Source: Styela clava (Eukaryota; Chordata; Ascidiacea; Stolidobranchia; Styelidae). Taken from it: 64,000 nt of DNA. The translations under genes were made by a program, and so were the position numbers. The notes below the pieces were generated by a model. The model had not been told where the DNA came from. It searched no databases and worked only from the letters and a program-made list of their open reading frames with translations. Below are positions 23,129 to 36,703 of this stretch, piece after piece. The number at the start of each line of letters is the position of its first letter. Within the stretch, counting starts at the first letter, position 1. The stretch spans positions 12,987,135 to 13,051,134 of the forward strand of contig NC_135255.1 in assembly GCF_964204865.1 (NCBI RefSeq). The letters run 5' to 3'.

Positions 23129-23970
23129 AATGATTTTATTCAGAGATTAAAACGATTATTACGTATATGATTTTTTTCGCATATTCGCCAATCCCGTGAT
23201 ACTTCTTATCTGTCAATTTCTCATAAATTTGTAGATGTATAAACTGGCGTTTCAATTGTAAAACAATGTCATCACTCCAATATAATTGACATAAGTCAAC
23301 TGCAAAAGAACTGACAATCAGAATCGGTTAGATTTGCCCAAATTGCCAGCCAATGAACTCATTTTATTTTGGAAAACGATGCATGTTGTATATCTCAACG
23401 ATGTGTTGACAAAATCATTAAGTTTGCATCTTGAACGCCATAATAATTACATACATACAAAATTCAAAAAAAATCGATACTGACAGTTTCCTTATGAAAG
23501 TGTGACATACTTTGTATTCGAATAAAATTTCTACTTCATCTAGTGTCGTATTGAGAAAATCATTGGGGGTTTTTAGGTGAAAGTGAACATATCAGTTCTG
23601 CGATGGAAAAAAAAGATACCGAAGCCGGCCTGTATGGTGGAGAAAGAATGAACTAGTTTATGTTTCTGTAATCTGCAGACGATCGTTGTTAATTTATATT
23701 TCTGCCGCATAACCAGAACATCCAAGGTATTAAGGAGAATGATCTCACAGTCTGAGACATATATATTATTCAAGAGGTAGTCGCTTGATGATTTATAGAA
23801 GATAGAACTTTGAAAATGCAAAGACAGCAAGACAGCTTTGGGTAGTTCAATTATTGGACATTTGCAGAGTATACAAAATATCTTCGTCCATACGCTTCTT
23901 TTGGATGCATTTGGTCTCTTAAGAGTAAATGAATAGTCCGGTAAGATGACATATAAGAGAAGTGGTATTC
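23129..23970. other. 3' flank of unit 3 gene, no further gene seen
   Basis: Shared 3' flank. No canonical AATAAA at the usual place. Nothing else recognised. Confidence 0.6.
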
Positions 23971-24214
23971 ACGTCAATTGAAATGGCCGATTGAATAAAT
24001 TTAAAATATTATTAAGATTTCTTATATAACTGTTCCACTTTGGAATAATAAACTAGCAATTTTGCGACGACGCGAGATATATTGGTTTACCCACATTGAC
24101 ATAGAAGAGTACACTTTACATACTGATCCAACATTTTTGTATATGCGTTTTTACAATTGAGTATAGCTATTATCTCCAATTTTAGTCGTGTTCCACATTT
24201 ATAATATAATTTGG
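23971..24214 (+). promoter_or_regulatory. Second upstream block, unit 3 (shortened, split; continues 27226-27313)
   Basis: As in unit 1, but about 130 bp after AAATGGCCGATTGA is deleted, as in unit 4. Interrupted by the 3.0 kb hAT. Confidence 0.45.
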
Positions 24215-27200
24215 CAGTGGCGGCGCGTGGTCATTTTGACAACCGGGGCAAGCTACTGCGGGACCAAGTCACCCCCATCTACGGGGACAGGATGAGCGCT
24301 GTAAGTTCTCCCATCATTTTATGAGTATAAAAATCATTCCATCGGTAACAACCAATCGGCAAAAGCGACAATTTTTAACGATAAGAAAGTGTCTTTAAAA
24401 CCGGCACAAGTCAAGGGATTAATAAATATAGACATAGTTTATTTTGAAACCTCTTTCAAAAGGAAAGGCAATATTTACCCAGATAAATACAATGACATAT
24501 TAACAGAAATTTCGGGAAAGCAGACAAAACCTAAAATAAGGTTTAAAACGTTACTATGAAGAAAGGAAAGATATTGCAAAGATAAGGACATGCGTCGCTC
24601 ACTCATAGATATATATGCTGCTAGACTTCTACTGCTTGAACATATATGCAACACGCCGCGGTTTCTTGGAAGCAATATGCTCAATAACGCGCTGATTAAA
24701 GTCATGCATCCCAGAAATAACGTCTATGTGAATGGATAAAACAGCCAAGGAATTTAATCTATCTTGCTTCATTGTGTTTCTAAGATACGTTTTAATACGC
24801 TTCAGCGTGCTGAATGTTCGCTGTGCGTCGGCGGAAGAAATAGGCGTCGTCAAAATGATGTCCAGAAATTTTGCAGACGCCGCAAAGGTAGTTACTAGAG
24901 TGTTATCTATGAGGAACCCATAGAGCGCGCAAGTTGATGTGATGTTCAAAAAAGTTTGATTGGTGTATATACATCGCAATTCATTTTCCAATTTACCCAC
25001 GTTTATCATGGGGTTAAATTTGGAGACAGTAGCCAACAAATGGATGGGAAATTGACGTGCAAATTTTAAAAATTTCTGGGGTTCATCAAAGAGAACGCGG
25101 CAAGGTGTTCAGTGCGCATCGCCTTTTGATTCACCAGAATATCACAGCATTCCTTTGCAGACAAAATCAAACGCTGCGTTGTTTGCCCGCGGCGTAAAGA
25201 AGCACTCCATGTGTCGTCGTATTTTATTGTTTCCCGGATACGATATACAGCATCGCAGAAGTCTGAAATACACGACTGCACAGACGCTCCATCCATTAGC
25301 CTTGACTGCTATGCGCCGTATAATACATCCACGTGATAGAATATTGTGGAGACAAAAGCGAGAAAAAATGAAAACTCACCATCTTCTAGCAGACGCTTTA
25401 GACCTGCCGCCTCCCTCACAGAGCGTTCGTCCCAAACCGGAGAGCTCTGAACGCCATTGAAACACTCAATGAGCTCAGACCTAATTTCGGACACGCCCTA
25501 CACCACGCGTGATTGGAAGTTTCAACGTGTTGGTGCACAAGCTGGGAGAGAGCGGCTACATATCTGGCGAAGGAGGTCAGAGCGCTTCGGCGAAACGGAA
25601 AAAAATGAAGAAAACCCCGAAACATTTGCAAAAAATATACGGACGAGAGGGGTATCAAGACACATATTTTTAATAACGAGGTTAAATTGGTGTGCATAAC
25701 AATGTAAAAAATGCGCATGAGGAAAATCTTCTTTTATATAAACTTGAACACTGTGTTTTGACCCACTCATGACTGCCGCGCCGTCATAAGTTTGAGCTAT
25801 CAATTTTGACTTCGCGTTGTAAGGCTGTAACACTTCTTTCAGTACAGCCGATATCCCGCAAGCCGTGCGATCAACGATTGGTACAAAGCTGTGAAATCTC
25901 TCGGTAGGTTTACCATCTTTCACAACCGAAAAATCACAGCCAGTTGGGAAACGCACGTGATGTCAGTTGTCTCGTCAGATTGAATCGAAAGGAACTGGCA
26001 ATTTTCAATTTCCAGAGCCAAATGTTGTAAATAAATTTTATACATTGAGTCGAGCAAATCATTTTGGATATCCTTAGATGTCCCTTTCGAAACAGTTGCG
26101 GCATCAAGATGATCTCTCAATACTGTATCTAGGGATGCGGTGTATTCCACCATATTCAAAAATACCCCTCTATTAGAAGAGTCAGCCCGTTCATCGTGCC
26201 TACGGAGGGACAGCTCGTGACAACCAATGAACTTCAAAACATCTATCAATCGACCGAGAACATGGCGGTTTTTCTCGACGTTTTGGTTGTGCCGACGAAT
26301 AGAAACCGCGCGTCCTTCATCCAACTGTGCTGCAATATTAACATTTCCGAATGTTCGGTATTTTACTCCATTGTCCAGATGCTCCATAGAAGATTGATGA
26401 TCCCTGGCACGCTCGGAAAGATGTTTAAGATCTCTAAAACCAAATTTACACCAACGTGAGTCACGGGGGTAGCAAAAAGTAGGCAATAAAAACAAAAAAG
26501 TGCATTTTTGTCCTCGCTGTAACACAACCATTCGTGTTTTTTATACCAAGTTCCTGCGCAGAATGTACGCCGACGCTTTCCTCCGTCATGGGATTGTTCC
26601 AGTGAACAATTTTTTGGCTGCTAAGGCCCAAGACGTTGTACCTCTAATTTTTGTTCCAGCGGCAGCTGCGAAAACGGAGTGCGAAGTAGTGCATCAACCT
26701 TATTCATTATGAGGTCTAAGGCTAAGAAATGCGAAGTCGGAAAGAAGTGAGGAGCAAATGGCAAAGCACTAAAGGTCTCTAACTGATTCAAATAGCGAAA
26801 CAAGCGACAAAAGCGAAAGCGAGGAAACTATCATCTCTTCAAGCAACCAACGAACGAGAAGGAATGCGTGAATATGTCAACACGTTGTTGTAAGAAACGT
26901 CGGCATTGTGTCGTCATAATTTCGGGGCTAGCCCCGATCGGCCCCGATGATTTAGTAAAAGAAACAGAAAACAAACGAGACAGACGCGGCGAGTGGAAGA
27001 TAAAAGAGAGAATACGATATACAATGAGCAATCGGGGCAAAATCGGCGTCGTCCCGTCGACGTTCGGCGAAGGCTTTGCGAGCGAAAAATGAACCATGTC
27101 GGGAGAATATGCTAGTGTAGACAGTCTGTGCAACGGATATTGAGGTATTTTTCAAATATTTTTTATTATACCGAAAAAACAACCGGGGCATTGCCCCGGT

Positions 27201-27225
27201 TGGCCCTATTGACGCGCCGCCACTG
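24215..27225. mobile_element. 3.0 kb hAT transposon, copy 2
   Basis: Same termini as copy 1. Perfect TAATTTGG duplications at 24207-24214 and 27226-27233. Confidence 0.96.
24629..26531 (-). pseudogene. hAT transposase, ZMYM1/DUF4371-like, broken
   Basis: Same domain order as at 8961-10785. The C-terminal piece 25039-24629 is longer here and reads on through LNSLAVLSIHIDVI. Other pieces are 25296-25066, 25494-25309, 25956-25522 and 26531-25920, still in different frames. A substitution near 25310 gives an in-frame stop that splits the piece left open in copies 1 and 3. Confidence 0.85.
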
Positions 27226-27313
27226 TAATTTGGTATTATTATTATTGGCGCTACGTCGATTTGCCCAATGTGCGAGGCTATTGCAGTTGAGATCTAGCTA
27301 GTATCAGTTAGAC

Positions 27314-29856
27314 ATCAGAGCGTGCCTGAGAAATAGCGATCTTTGCAGCATGATATTTTGTTAGTATGTCGTCACGCTTGATTACTTATCGATCTTAAGA
27401 TCGGTAAGTATGTTCATGGTATTTGTCTGCTTGTCTGTTAGATGAACGCGATATCTCAAGAAGGCGAGGTTGAATCTGCTCCAAATTTTGCATGTGCATT
27501 TATCACATCTCGTAGCAGAAGCCTATTGATTTTGGATAAATTATGTCGTATAATTAGTGAGTTATTAATTAATTAGTGATGGGACACGCGGTGTCACTAT
27601 AGAGCCATGATTGGAAGCCACAGTTTCGATTGATAAGTCTTCGGTCTCCAACCGATGTTCTCGTTTTATTGATTGCTAACTGCACAACAAGAATTAGATC
27701 TGCCGCTCATACTGATTGTCTATGTTCATTCTCAATGCCATCACACAGAAGTATGAAAGTATTTTTGTATGTACTGTATATATTATATATATTGTGTATA
27801 TATATTTTGATGTAATGTGACATGGAACGATTACAAGAACAATGTTTGTTTTATGCGAAGATCTGCATTTAGGCATATTTCATGTTTTCGTGCATGTAAA
27901 CTCAAACCGTTTATACAGACCGGTTTTGATAAGGGCTGTAGTCTAACATAGCACCACAATCTTGTGATTTTTTACCCTCGAGGTAATTATCACATTTTAC
28001 CATAACAAAATTCTGGTTTATCTTTTTTCGTATCGACTGTTGATGAAAAGTAAGATCATGTATTTTGACCAATAAGAGGCTGTGGGCGTGTAGATGAAAC
28101 CTTAGATCAGGGTCGTCCGATCTTTTTGGCCAAAGGGCCACATGTAATTTACTAATAAGTGCGTGGCCCACTTAACATTGTAGTGATGTTTTAGTTTTGC
28201 TACACTGACTACAGGTTTATAAAAATAAAAAAAAATACCCTCACGCCAAACTTTCACAGTTATTAGAACAATAAAACTGTTGTTTCCCAACCATTGATGG
28301 GGCGCCATCAGTGGTTATTCCCAAAAGTTTCGCAAAAAACAAGTCAAGACGCTTGATCATTTCCATCACAGCTCCCAACAAATCAATGTCCATAGTCGTG
28401 CCACTAATTGGGATAATGGCTGTGAACTCTTCAGGAATTTCAAAATCAATAATAACTCCACGCATGAAGAGCAGTAGACTTAATGCCAGTATTTTCGTTA
28501 AGCGCCGAGGAATACGATGAAAACTTTCCCGCTTTTGCAATTGAAGCTTCTGCTATAGATTTCCCAAGCTCTTCAACACGAAGAGAATCGTCTGTATTGA
28601 CAGGTTTATATTTGCAAACGACTCTTTTATTTCCGGACATCAATACTCAATTTTTTTATTCAATTCCGAAAAATACAGCGCGGGAAACTCAAAATGTTTG
28701 CGCGGGCCACATATGGCCCACGGGTCACGGGTTAGACGACCCTGCCTTAGATTATATCGGAGGGCAAATACCAGTACATCACATTTGCGTTGCGTATTTC
28801 ACGCTTTCGCTCAGAATTAATTTCTGGAAACGTCGTTTACAACTCAGTAATGCGATAAATGGAAACAATATTTCACATGACGTATATTCACAGTTTTCGT
28901 CATAACGGGGCTCTTGCAAGATCTAGGAAAAATCGCGCCTGCGGCGGTACCCGCGCAGGGGGGTAGGGAAATATTTTGAGAGAAGTAGAAGAGGACGCTC
29001 GTTAGAAGGGGTCGATAGATGCACGCGAGTTGCGAGTTGCGCCGGACGAATGATGGTAATTCGTCCGGTTTGCTGCCTCCGACCCATTTAGACCCCTGAG
29101 TAATGTGGATAACACATCATAAACCGGTAACTCCTAATGGAAGTCGAGTTTCATCAATGTCCGGGTCCGTAATCACTCAACCGTGGAGACATTTTTTGTG
29201 ATAAACTTGATCTCAATTGCTTCGTATAACCTAAATATGGCATCCATACCTATTACCATTCCGAGATATTACCTGGAATCACTGAAGCGTGACTGGGGGT
29301 ACGAGAAAAAAATGCAATTGAATAATTATTCCAGCCGTGCCCATGTCTTTAGATTCCTAATAGGATTCGCCAGAATATTGCAATAATTTAAAATCCCTTC
29401 ACCGTGACTGGGGGTGGGTGTAAAAAAATATTTAAAAAAACATTTAACTAACTTTTCCAACCATCCTTATGTTCTTCAATTCCTAACAGGACCTCTCAGA
29501 GGCCTGTAATAAGTCAAAATCACTGGGTCGTGACTGTGGGGTAGGAGAAAAAAAATCCTTAAAAAATTTCAAATAACTTTTCCAACTATTTCTATGTACT
29601 AAATTTCTTAATATCCTCATTCCGAGCCGCACAACATTCCAAAGTCAATGGAGCGTAACGCGTAGGTTAAAATACCAATTTTCCGGTTGTGCAATATTCA
29701 ATAAACTGTTCTTATTGGTAATTAAGCAACGCGTTGCCCAAAAACGTTTTTGACTCGCTCTCTCTGGCTCGATCGTTCTGAAAAATATTCTTAGTTAGTT
29801 AGGTCTAAACCCCTCAATTTTTGTCCGGATCGGCACGCCAGTTTTCAAGGAAACGC
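27314..29856. repeat. Unclassified linker segment, unit 4
   Basis: Complete linker starting CAGAGCGTGCCTGAG (27316). Contains the TATA microsatellite, the 0.64 kb hAT and the decayed satellite. No gene seen. Confidence 0.7.
28108..28744. mobile_element. 0.64 kb hAT element, copy 3
   Basis: Same termini, flanked by CCTTAGAT on both sides (28100-28107 and 28745-28752). Minus-strand transposase remnant at 28241-28643. It has more private substitutions than copies 1, 2 and 4. Confidence 0.93.
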
Positions 29857-30235
29857 ACGTCAAATAAAATGGCCGATTGACGGCTTGAACTGCCAGTAAA
29901 TCAGATCGTGAATTTGTTTCATTCTCGTTATCTATAACAAGACATAAAAGTGAAACTAATTAGTATGATCATAAATCATCGAGGACTATTTGAAAAAGAA
30001 GTATAGTCAAGAATAATTTTGAAATATTTTTAAAATTCTCTAATAAATCTCTTTCACTTTGGAATAATAAACTAGTAATTTGGAAGATACGAGAGATCTA
30101 TTGAGTATACTTATTATCCTCAATCTTAGTTATGTTTCACTTTTATAATATAACTTGGTATTATTATTGGCTCTACGTCGAGACGCACAATGTGTGAGGC
30201 CATTGCGATTGAGATCTAGTTAGTATCAGTTAGAC
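29857..30235 (+). promoter_or_regulatory. Conserved upstream block of lectin-like gene, unit 4
   Basis: Nearly identical to the unit 3 block; ends about 273 bp before the start codon at 30508. 5' UTR exon from 30438. Confidence 0.5.
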
Positions 30236-30507
30236 ATACAAATTTGAAAGATTGTAGTTTTTTATATTTCCATATATCGGCCCCGGTGACTAGGCTGAAA
30301 ACATTTACAATCGGAATTTTTGTAAATTCAAAAAATCAGGTATAATAAAAATTTCATTTTTTGTTTAAATATAGAAATCCGTTTATAAATCATAATTTTA
30401 CGTTTTTTTATGTTTTATAATTGTAAATTAATTTTAGGTCGAACACAAGAAACAAAGGAACACAATTTGGCAAATAGACTTGTTCAGAAACAAAGACATA
30501 CAATATA

Positions 30508-32513
30508 ATGGGTAATATTGTGATGTTGGTATTTACCTATCATGTTTTCGATTACATCATATTAAATGCGGAATAGGTATAAAGTGTATCAAATGTACAT
30601 TTTAAATATTTGGTATGTTTTATTTGAAGGAAATACCAGAAGAAATGTTATCATTTCGTTGATAGCAGTTGTTCTTATAATCAGCGGCATTTTAGTTGCG
30701 ATTGTAACAAATATGAACACTTTTTCTTCTACTATCACCACTACCACTCCGACTACAACTCCGACGAATACTACTGCCGCTTCAACAACTACTGAGAATG
30801 TCCAGATGTTAACAGAAACAAAGACCACAACTGATCCAGGTTGGCTATAAATACCTGAAAACGAAAAGTGGCATAATTTAAAAAAAAAAGGGTAACAAGG
30901 TCCCGGTTTCAAACTCTTACTTAACTTGAATTGCATGTGCATGCGAATGATATATTTATAATCAATCGAAACAAGTCACTGAAGCAGTCTATAATTAGTA
31001 TCAGAGACATCTAATTAATCTATTAATTCAAAAAAATGTTCACGTCGGGATGATATGTGATGGAGGGAATGCATAATATACAACTATCCTATAGTGACAA
31101 ATAATATATTGGACTTCTGTGCGCTTCTACAAATATTCTATCATTGAATAAACGAACGTTTTTTGATTGGCAGTAAACGCGCTATTTACTATAACAATTC
31201 GGGTTCAAAATGAATTACGATTGCACCTATTGTTTAAATATCTCGGATATGTTTCATTGACTGAACAAGTTATATTTAACCTCTCTGTTTTTACTCATTT
31301 CCAAAAATTTTGAGCTTGAACAGAATAAACTTGATCGATCTTAACTTATTATGCAGGTCCGGTTTGTTACTGGATTGAAATCGATAAATCAAAAAGCATG
31401 AATTATGATAAAGCGGTTGACGCCTGTTTGAAAAAGAATGGATTTATTGGTTCTCCGAAGGATGAAAATGCTCTTAACGCATTTATGGACTATGTGAGGC
31501 CGGAACTAGGAAACCGTAGAAGAATATGGACAAGTTTACAGATTGATCCTGAGGTAATTAACTGTCTTAGAAAATACTAAATCAAAACATTTGAGTTCAA
31601 AAAGGTTTGTATATGTTTTTACATGTGTTGATTGAACAATTCGAAAAAATTAGCAATAACTGTTGCTAGAGGCTGGTAGAGGCTAACCATAAGCAACGAA
31701 ATATTTTGTAGTTATATTTTTTAAACAAGAGAATGATGCTTAAATATATAGATACGAATGCCAAAGCGAAGCATTAGCCTACCTTACCTTTTACCGAAAC
31801 CTTACGTAGTCTACTGTACGGTACGATGGAAAAAACTTACGCGTTTCGCGTAGCATGAGAGAGGTCGCTGAACCGTTACAAATGATTTTTTTAATTTCGA
31901 AGAAGTCTTCACACAAATTTCGGACGGAAAATCGAATCACATAGACTCTTAAAGCACACAGGAAGTTTAAAAATAAATTAAGTAGTAGATCTCAAGCGAA
32001 AAATACGTTCTTAAACCACTAAAATTTCGAAGCAATTGGTCTAGTAGTAGATGAGGAAAGCAGTTTTTTCATAAAAAGAAGAAAAATATCAACGAAAACA
32101 ACAAACAACCTCATAATAACAAAACGATCCATAGATACACTAGAATGAGTTTAATAAAATATTGCTTTTATCCCCCCCAGTCGAATTCTCCCAGCAATTC
32201 CAACCTTTGAGCTAACTTATTAATATTGCTTTAATTAAACCATGCTATCTCTCAAATTTAATTAACTTATTTTTAGACGAATGTGATATCACCTGAGGGT
32301 GCATACACCAAATGGTCGAAAGGGAAACCCAGGGGGTCTCCGTTCGTAACTTTTACCGGAGTTATGCTGATGGTACATGTAGACGAGACAACAGACAAGA
32401 ACGGGATGGCAAATTGGACCCTTGGATCACTAGCATACGGAGTTGTATGCCAGACTTATCTAAATGACGAAAAAAGGTTAACCGATGTTGATTACCTCGA
32501 TGGATCATGTTAA
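30508..32513 (+). CDS. Type II membrane C-type-lectin-like protein, unit 4
   Basis: Exons 30508-30511, 30630-30839, 31357-31553, 32277-32513 (215 residues). It is almost a twin of the unit 3 gene. Differences are a Lys-to-Thr change near the end of the stalk (TETKTTTDPG), KPRGSP for KPLGSP, ANWTLGSLAYG for SNWTLTSLAYG, and EKRLTD for EKRPTD. Most differences in such a young pair fall in the last exon, in the presumed ligand-facing half. Splice sites are intact. It shares the AATCAG change at the usual poly(A) position. Confidence 0.85.
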
Positions 32514-33355
32514 AATGATTTTATTCAGAGATTAAAACGATTATTACGTATATGATTTTTTTCGCATATTCGCCAATCCCGTGATACTTCTTATCTGTCA
32601 ATTCTCATAAATTTGTAGATGTATAAACTGGCGTTTCAATTGTAAAACAATGTCATCACTCCAATATAATTGACATAAGTCAACTGCAAAAGAACTGACA
32701 ATCAGAATCGGTTAGATTTGCCCAAATTGCCAGCCAATGAACTCATTTTATTTTGGAAAACGATGCATGTTGTATATCTCAACGATGTGTTGACAAAATC
32801 ATTAAGTTTGCATCTTGAACGCCATAATAATTACATGCATACAAAATTCAAAAAAAATCGATACTGACAGTTTCCTTATGAAAGTGTGACATACTTTGTA
32901 TTCGAATAAAATTTCTACTTCATCTAGTGTCGTATTGAGAAAATCATTGGGGGTTTTTAGGTGAAAGTGAACATATCAGTTTTGCGATGAAAAAAAAAAA
33001 GATACCGAAGCCGGCCTGTATGGTGGAGAAAGAATGAACTAGTTTATGTTTCTGTAATCTGCAGACGATCGTTGTTAATTTATATTTCTGCCGCATAACC
33101 AGAACATCCAAGGTATTAAGGAGAATGATCTCACAGTCTGAGACATATATATTATTCAAGAGGTAGTCGCTTGATGATTTATAGAAGATAGAACTTTGAA
33201 AATGCAAAGACAGCAAGACAGCTTTGGGTAGTTCAATTATTGGACATTTGCGAGTATACAAAATATCTTCGTCCATACGCTTCTTTTGGATGCATTTGGT
33301 CTCTTAAGAGTAAATGAATAGTCCGGTAAGATGACATATAAGAGAAGTGGTATTC
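32514..33355. other. 3' flank of unit 4 gene, no further gene seen
   Basis: Shared 3' flank, nearly identical to unit 3. Nothing else recognised. Confidence 0.6.
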
Positions 33356-33599
33356 ACGTCAATTGAAATGGCCGATTGAATAAATTTAAAATATTATTAA
33401 GATTTCTTATATAACTGTTTCACTTTGGAATAATAAACTAGCAATTTTGCGACGACGCGAGATATATTGGTTTACCCACATTGACATAGAAGAGTACACT
33501 TTACATACTGATCCAACATTTTTGTATATGCGTTTTTACAATTGAGTATAGCTATTATCCCCAATTTTAGTCGTGTTCCACATTTATAATATAATTTGG
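33356..33599 (+). promoter_or_regulatory. Second upstream block, unit 4 (shortened, split; continues 36616-36703)
   Basis: Carries the same internal deletion as unit 3 and is interrupted by the 3.0 kb hAT. Confidence 0.45.
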
Positions 33600-36500
33600 C
33601 AGTGGCGGCGCGTGGTCATTTTGACAACCGGGGCAAGCTACTGCGGGACCAAGTCACCCCCATCTACGGGGACAGGATGAGCGCTGTAAGTTCTCCCATC
33701 ATTTTATGAGTATAAAAATCATTCCATCGGTAACAACCAATCGGCAAAAGCGACAATTTTTAACGATAAGAAAGTGTCTTTAAAACCGGTACAAGTCAAG
33801 GGATTAATAAATATAGACATAGTTTATTTTGAAACCTCTTTCAAAAGGAAAGGCAATATTTACCCAGATAAATACAATGACATATTAACAGAAATTTCGG
33901 GAAAGCAGACAAAACCTAAAATAAGGTTTAAAACGTTACTATGAAGAAAGGAAAGATATTGCAAAGATAAGGACATGCGTCGCTCACTCATAGATATATA
34001 TGCTGCTAGACTTCTACTGCTTGAACATATATGCAACACGCCGCGGTTTCTTGGAAGCAATATGCTCAATAACGCGCTGATTAAAGTCATGCATCCCAGA
34101 AATAACGTCTATGTGAATGGATAAAACAGCCAAGGAATTTAATCTATCTTGCTTCATTGTGTTTCTAAGATACGTTTTAATACGCTTCAGCGTGCTGAAT
34201 GTTCGCTGTGCGTCGGCGGAAGAAATAGGCGTCGTCAAAATGATGTCCAGAAATTTTGCAGACGCCGCAAAGGTAGTTACTAGAGTGTTATCTATGAGGA
34301 ACCCATAGAGCGCGCAAGTTGATGTGATGTTCAAAAAAGTTTGATTGGTGTATATACATCGCAATTCATTTTCCAATTTACCCACGTTTATCATGGGGTT
34401 AAATTTGGAGACAGTAGCCAACAAATGGATGGGAAATTGACGTGCAAATTTTAAAAATTTTTGGGGTTCATCAAAGAGAACGCGGCAAGGTGTTCAGTGC
34501 GCATCGCCTTTTGATTCACCAGAATATCACAGCATTCCTTTGCAGACAAAATCAAACGCTGCGTTGTTTACCCGCGGCGTAAAGAAGCACTCCATGTGTC
34601 GTCGTATTTTATTGTTTCCCGGATACGAGAAACAGCATCGCAGAAGTCTGAAATACACGACTGCACAGACGCTCCATCCATTAGCCTTGACTGCAATGCG
34701 CCGTATAATACATCCACGTGATAGAATATTGTGGAGACAAAAGCGAGAAAAAATGAAAACTCACCATCTTCTAGCAGACGCTTTAGACCTGCCGCCTCCC
34801 TCACAGAGCGTTCGTCCCAAACCGGAGAGCTCTGAATGCCATTGAAACACTCAATGAGCTCAGACCTAATTTCGGACACGCCCTACACCACGCGTGATTG
34901 GAAGTTCCAACGTGTTGGTGCACAAGCTGGGAGAGAGCGGCTACATATCTGGCGAAGGAGGTCAGAGCGCTTCGGCGAAACGGAAAAAAATGAAGAAAAC
35001 CCCGAAACATTTGCAAAAAATATACGGACGAGAGGGGTATCAAGACACATATTTTTAATAACGAGGTTAAATTGGTGTGCATAACAATGTAAAAAATGCG
35101 CATGAGGAAAATCTTCTTTTATATAAACTTGAACACCGTGTTTTGACCCACTCATGACTGCCGCGCCGTCATAAGTTTGAGCTATCAATTTTGACTTCGC
35201 GTTGTAAGGCTGTAACACTTCTTTCAGTACAGCCGATATCCCGCAAGCCGTGCGATCAACGATTGGTACAAAGCTGTGAAATCTCTCGTTAGGTTTACCA
35301 TCTTTCACAACCGAAAAATCACAGCCAGTTGGGAAACGCACGTGATGTCAGTTGTCTCGTCAGATTGAATCGAAAGGAACTGGCAATTCTCAATTTCCAG
35401 AGCCAAATGTTGTAAATAAATTTTATACATTGAGTCGAGCAAATCATTTTGGATATCCTTAGATGTCCCTTTCGAAACAGTTGCGGCATCAAGATGATCT
35501 CTCAATACTGTATCTAGGGATGCGGTGTATTCCACCATATCCAAAAATACCCCTCTATTAGAAGAGTCAGCCCGTTCATCGTGCCCACGGAGGGACAGCT
35601 CGTGACAACCAATGAACTTCAAAACATCTATCAATCGACCGAGAACATGGCGGTTTTTCTCGACGTTTTGGTTGTGCGAACGAATAGAAACCGCGCGTCC
35701 TTCATCCAACTGTGCTGCAATATTAACATTTCCGAATGTTCGGTATTTTACTCCATTGTCCAGATGCTCCATAGAAGATTGATGATCCCTGGCACGCTCG
35801 GAAAGATGTTTAAGATCTCTAAAACCAAATTTATACCAACGTGAGTCACGGGGGTAGCAAAAAGTAGGCAATAAAATAAAAACAAAAAAGTGCATTTTTG
35901 TCCTCGCTGTAACACAACCATTCGTGTTTTTTATACCAAGTTCCTGCGCAGAATGTACGCCGACGCTTTCCTCCGTCATGGGGTTGTTCCAGTGAACAAT
36001 TTTTTGACTGCTAAGGCCCAAGACGTTGTACCTCTAATTTTTGTTCCAGCGGCAGCTGCGAAAACGGAGTGCGAAGTAGTGCATCAACCTTATTCATTAT
36101 GAGGTCTAAGGCTAAGAAATGCGAAGTCGGAAAGAAGTGAGGAGCAAATGGCAAAGCACTAAAGGTCTCTAACTGATTCAAATAGCGAAACAAGCGACAA
36201 AAACGAAAGCGAGGAAACTATCATCTCTTCAAGCAACCAACGAACGAGAAGGAATGCGTGAATATGTCAACACGTTGTTGTAAGAAACGTCGGCATTGTG
36301 TCGTCATAATTTCGGGGCTAGCCCCGATCGGCCCCGATGATTTAGTAAAAGAAACAGAAAACAAACGAGACAGACGCGGCGAGTGGAAGATAAAAGAGAG
36401 AATACGATATACAATGAGCAATCGGGGCAAAATCGGCGTCGTCCCGTCGACGTTCGGCGAAGGCTTTGCGAGCGAAAAATGAACCATGTCGGGAGAATAT

Positions 36501-36615
36501 GCTAGTGTAGACAGTCTGTGCAACGGATATTGAGGTATTTTTCAAATATTTTTTATTATACCGAAAAAACAACCGGGGCATTGCCCCGGTTGGCCCTATT
36601 GACGCGCCGCCACTG
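33600..36615. mobile_element. 3.0 kb hAT transposon, copy 3
   Basis: Same termini; perfect TAATTTGG at 33592-33599 and 36616-36623. Confidence 0.96.
34014..36021 (-). pseudogene. hAT transposase, ZMYM1/DUF4371-like, broken
   Basis: Pieces 36021-35305 (238 codons, the longest of the three copies), 35341-34883, 34879-34568 and 34424-34014. The N-terminal frame reads further upstream than in the other copies, after small length changes near 35870-35890. Catalytic-region and dimerisation motifs are as described for copy 1. Frame breaks remain between the first and second pieces, so it is not functional. Confidence 0.85.
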
Positions 36616-36703
36616 TAATTTGGTATTATTATTATTGGCGCTACGTCGATTTGCCCAATGTGCGAGGCTATTGCAGTTGAGATCTAGCTAGTATCAGTTA
36701 GAC

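Larger units (their letters stand above)
19480..27313. repeat. Tandem array unit 3
   Basis: Homologous unit carrying the 3.0 kb hAT. About 1.6 kb of linker, including the 0.64 kb hAT, is deleted near 20053-20087 relative to unit 4. The gene region is nearly identical to unit 4. Confidence 0.92.
27314..36703. repeat. Tandem array unit 4
   Basis: Homologous unit with the complete linker, the 0.64 kb hAT and the 3.0 kb hAT, but not the 1.3 kb hAT. Gene and flanks differ from unit 3 by only scattered bases. Units 3 and 4 are therefore the most recent duplicates over this part. Confidence 0.93.
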
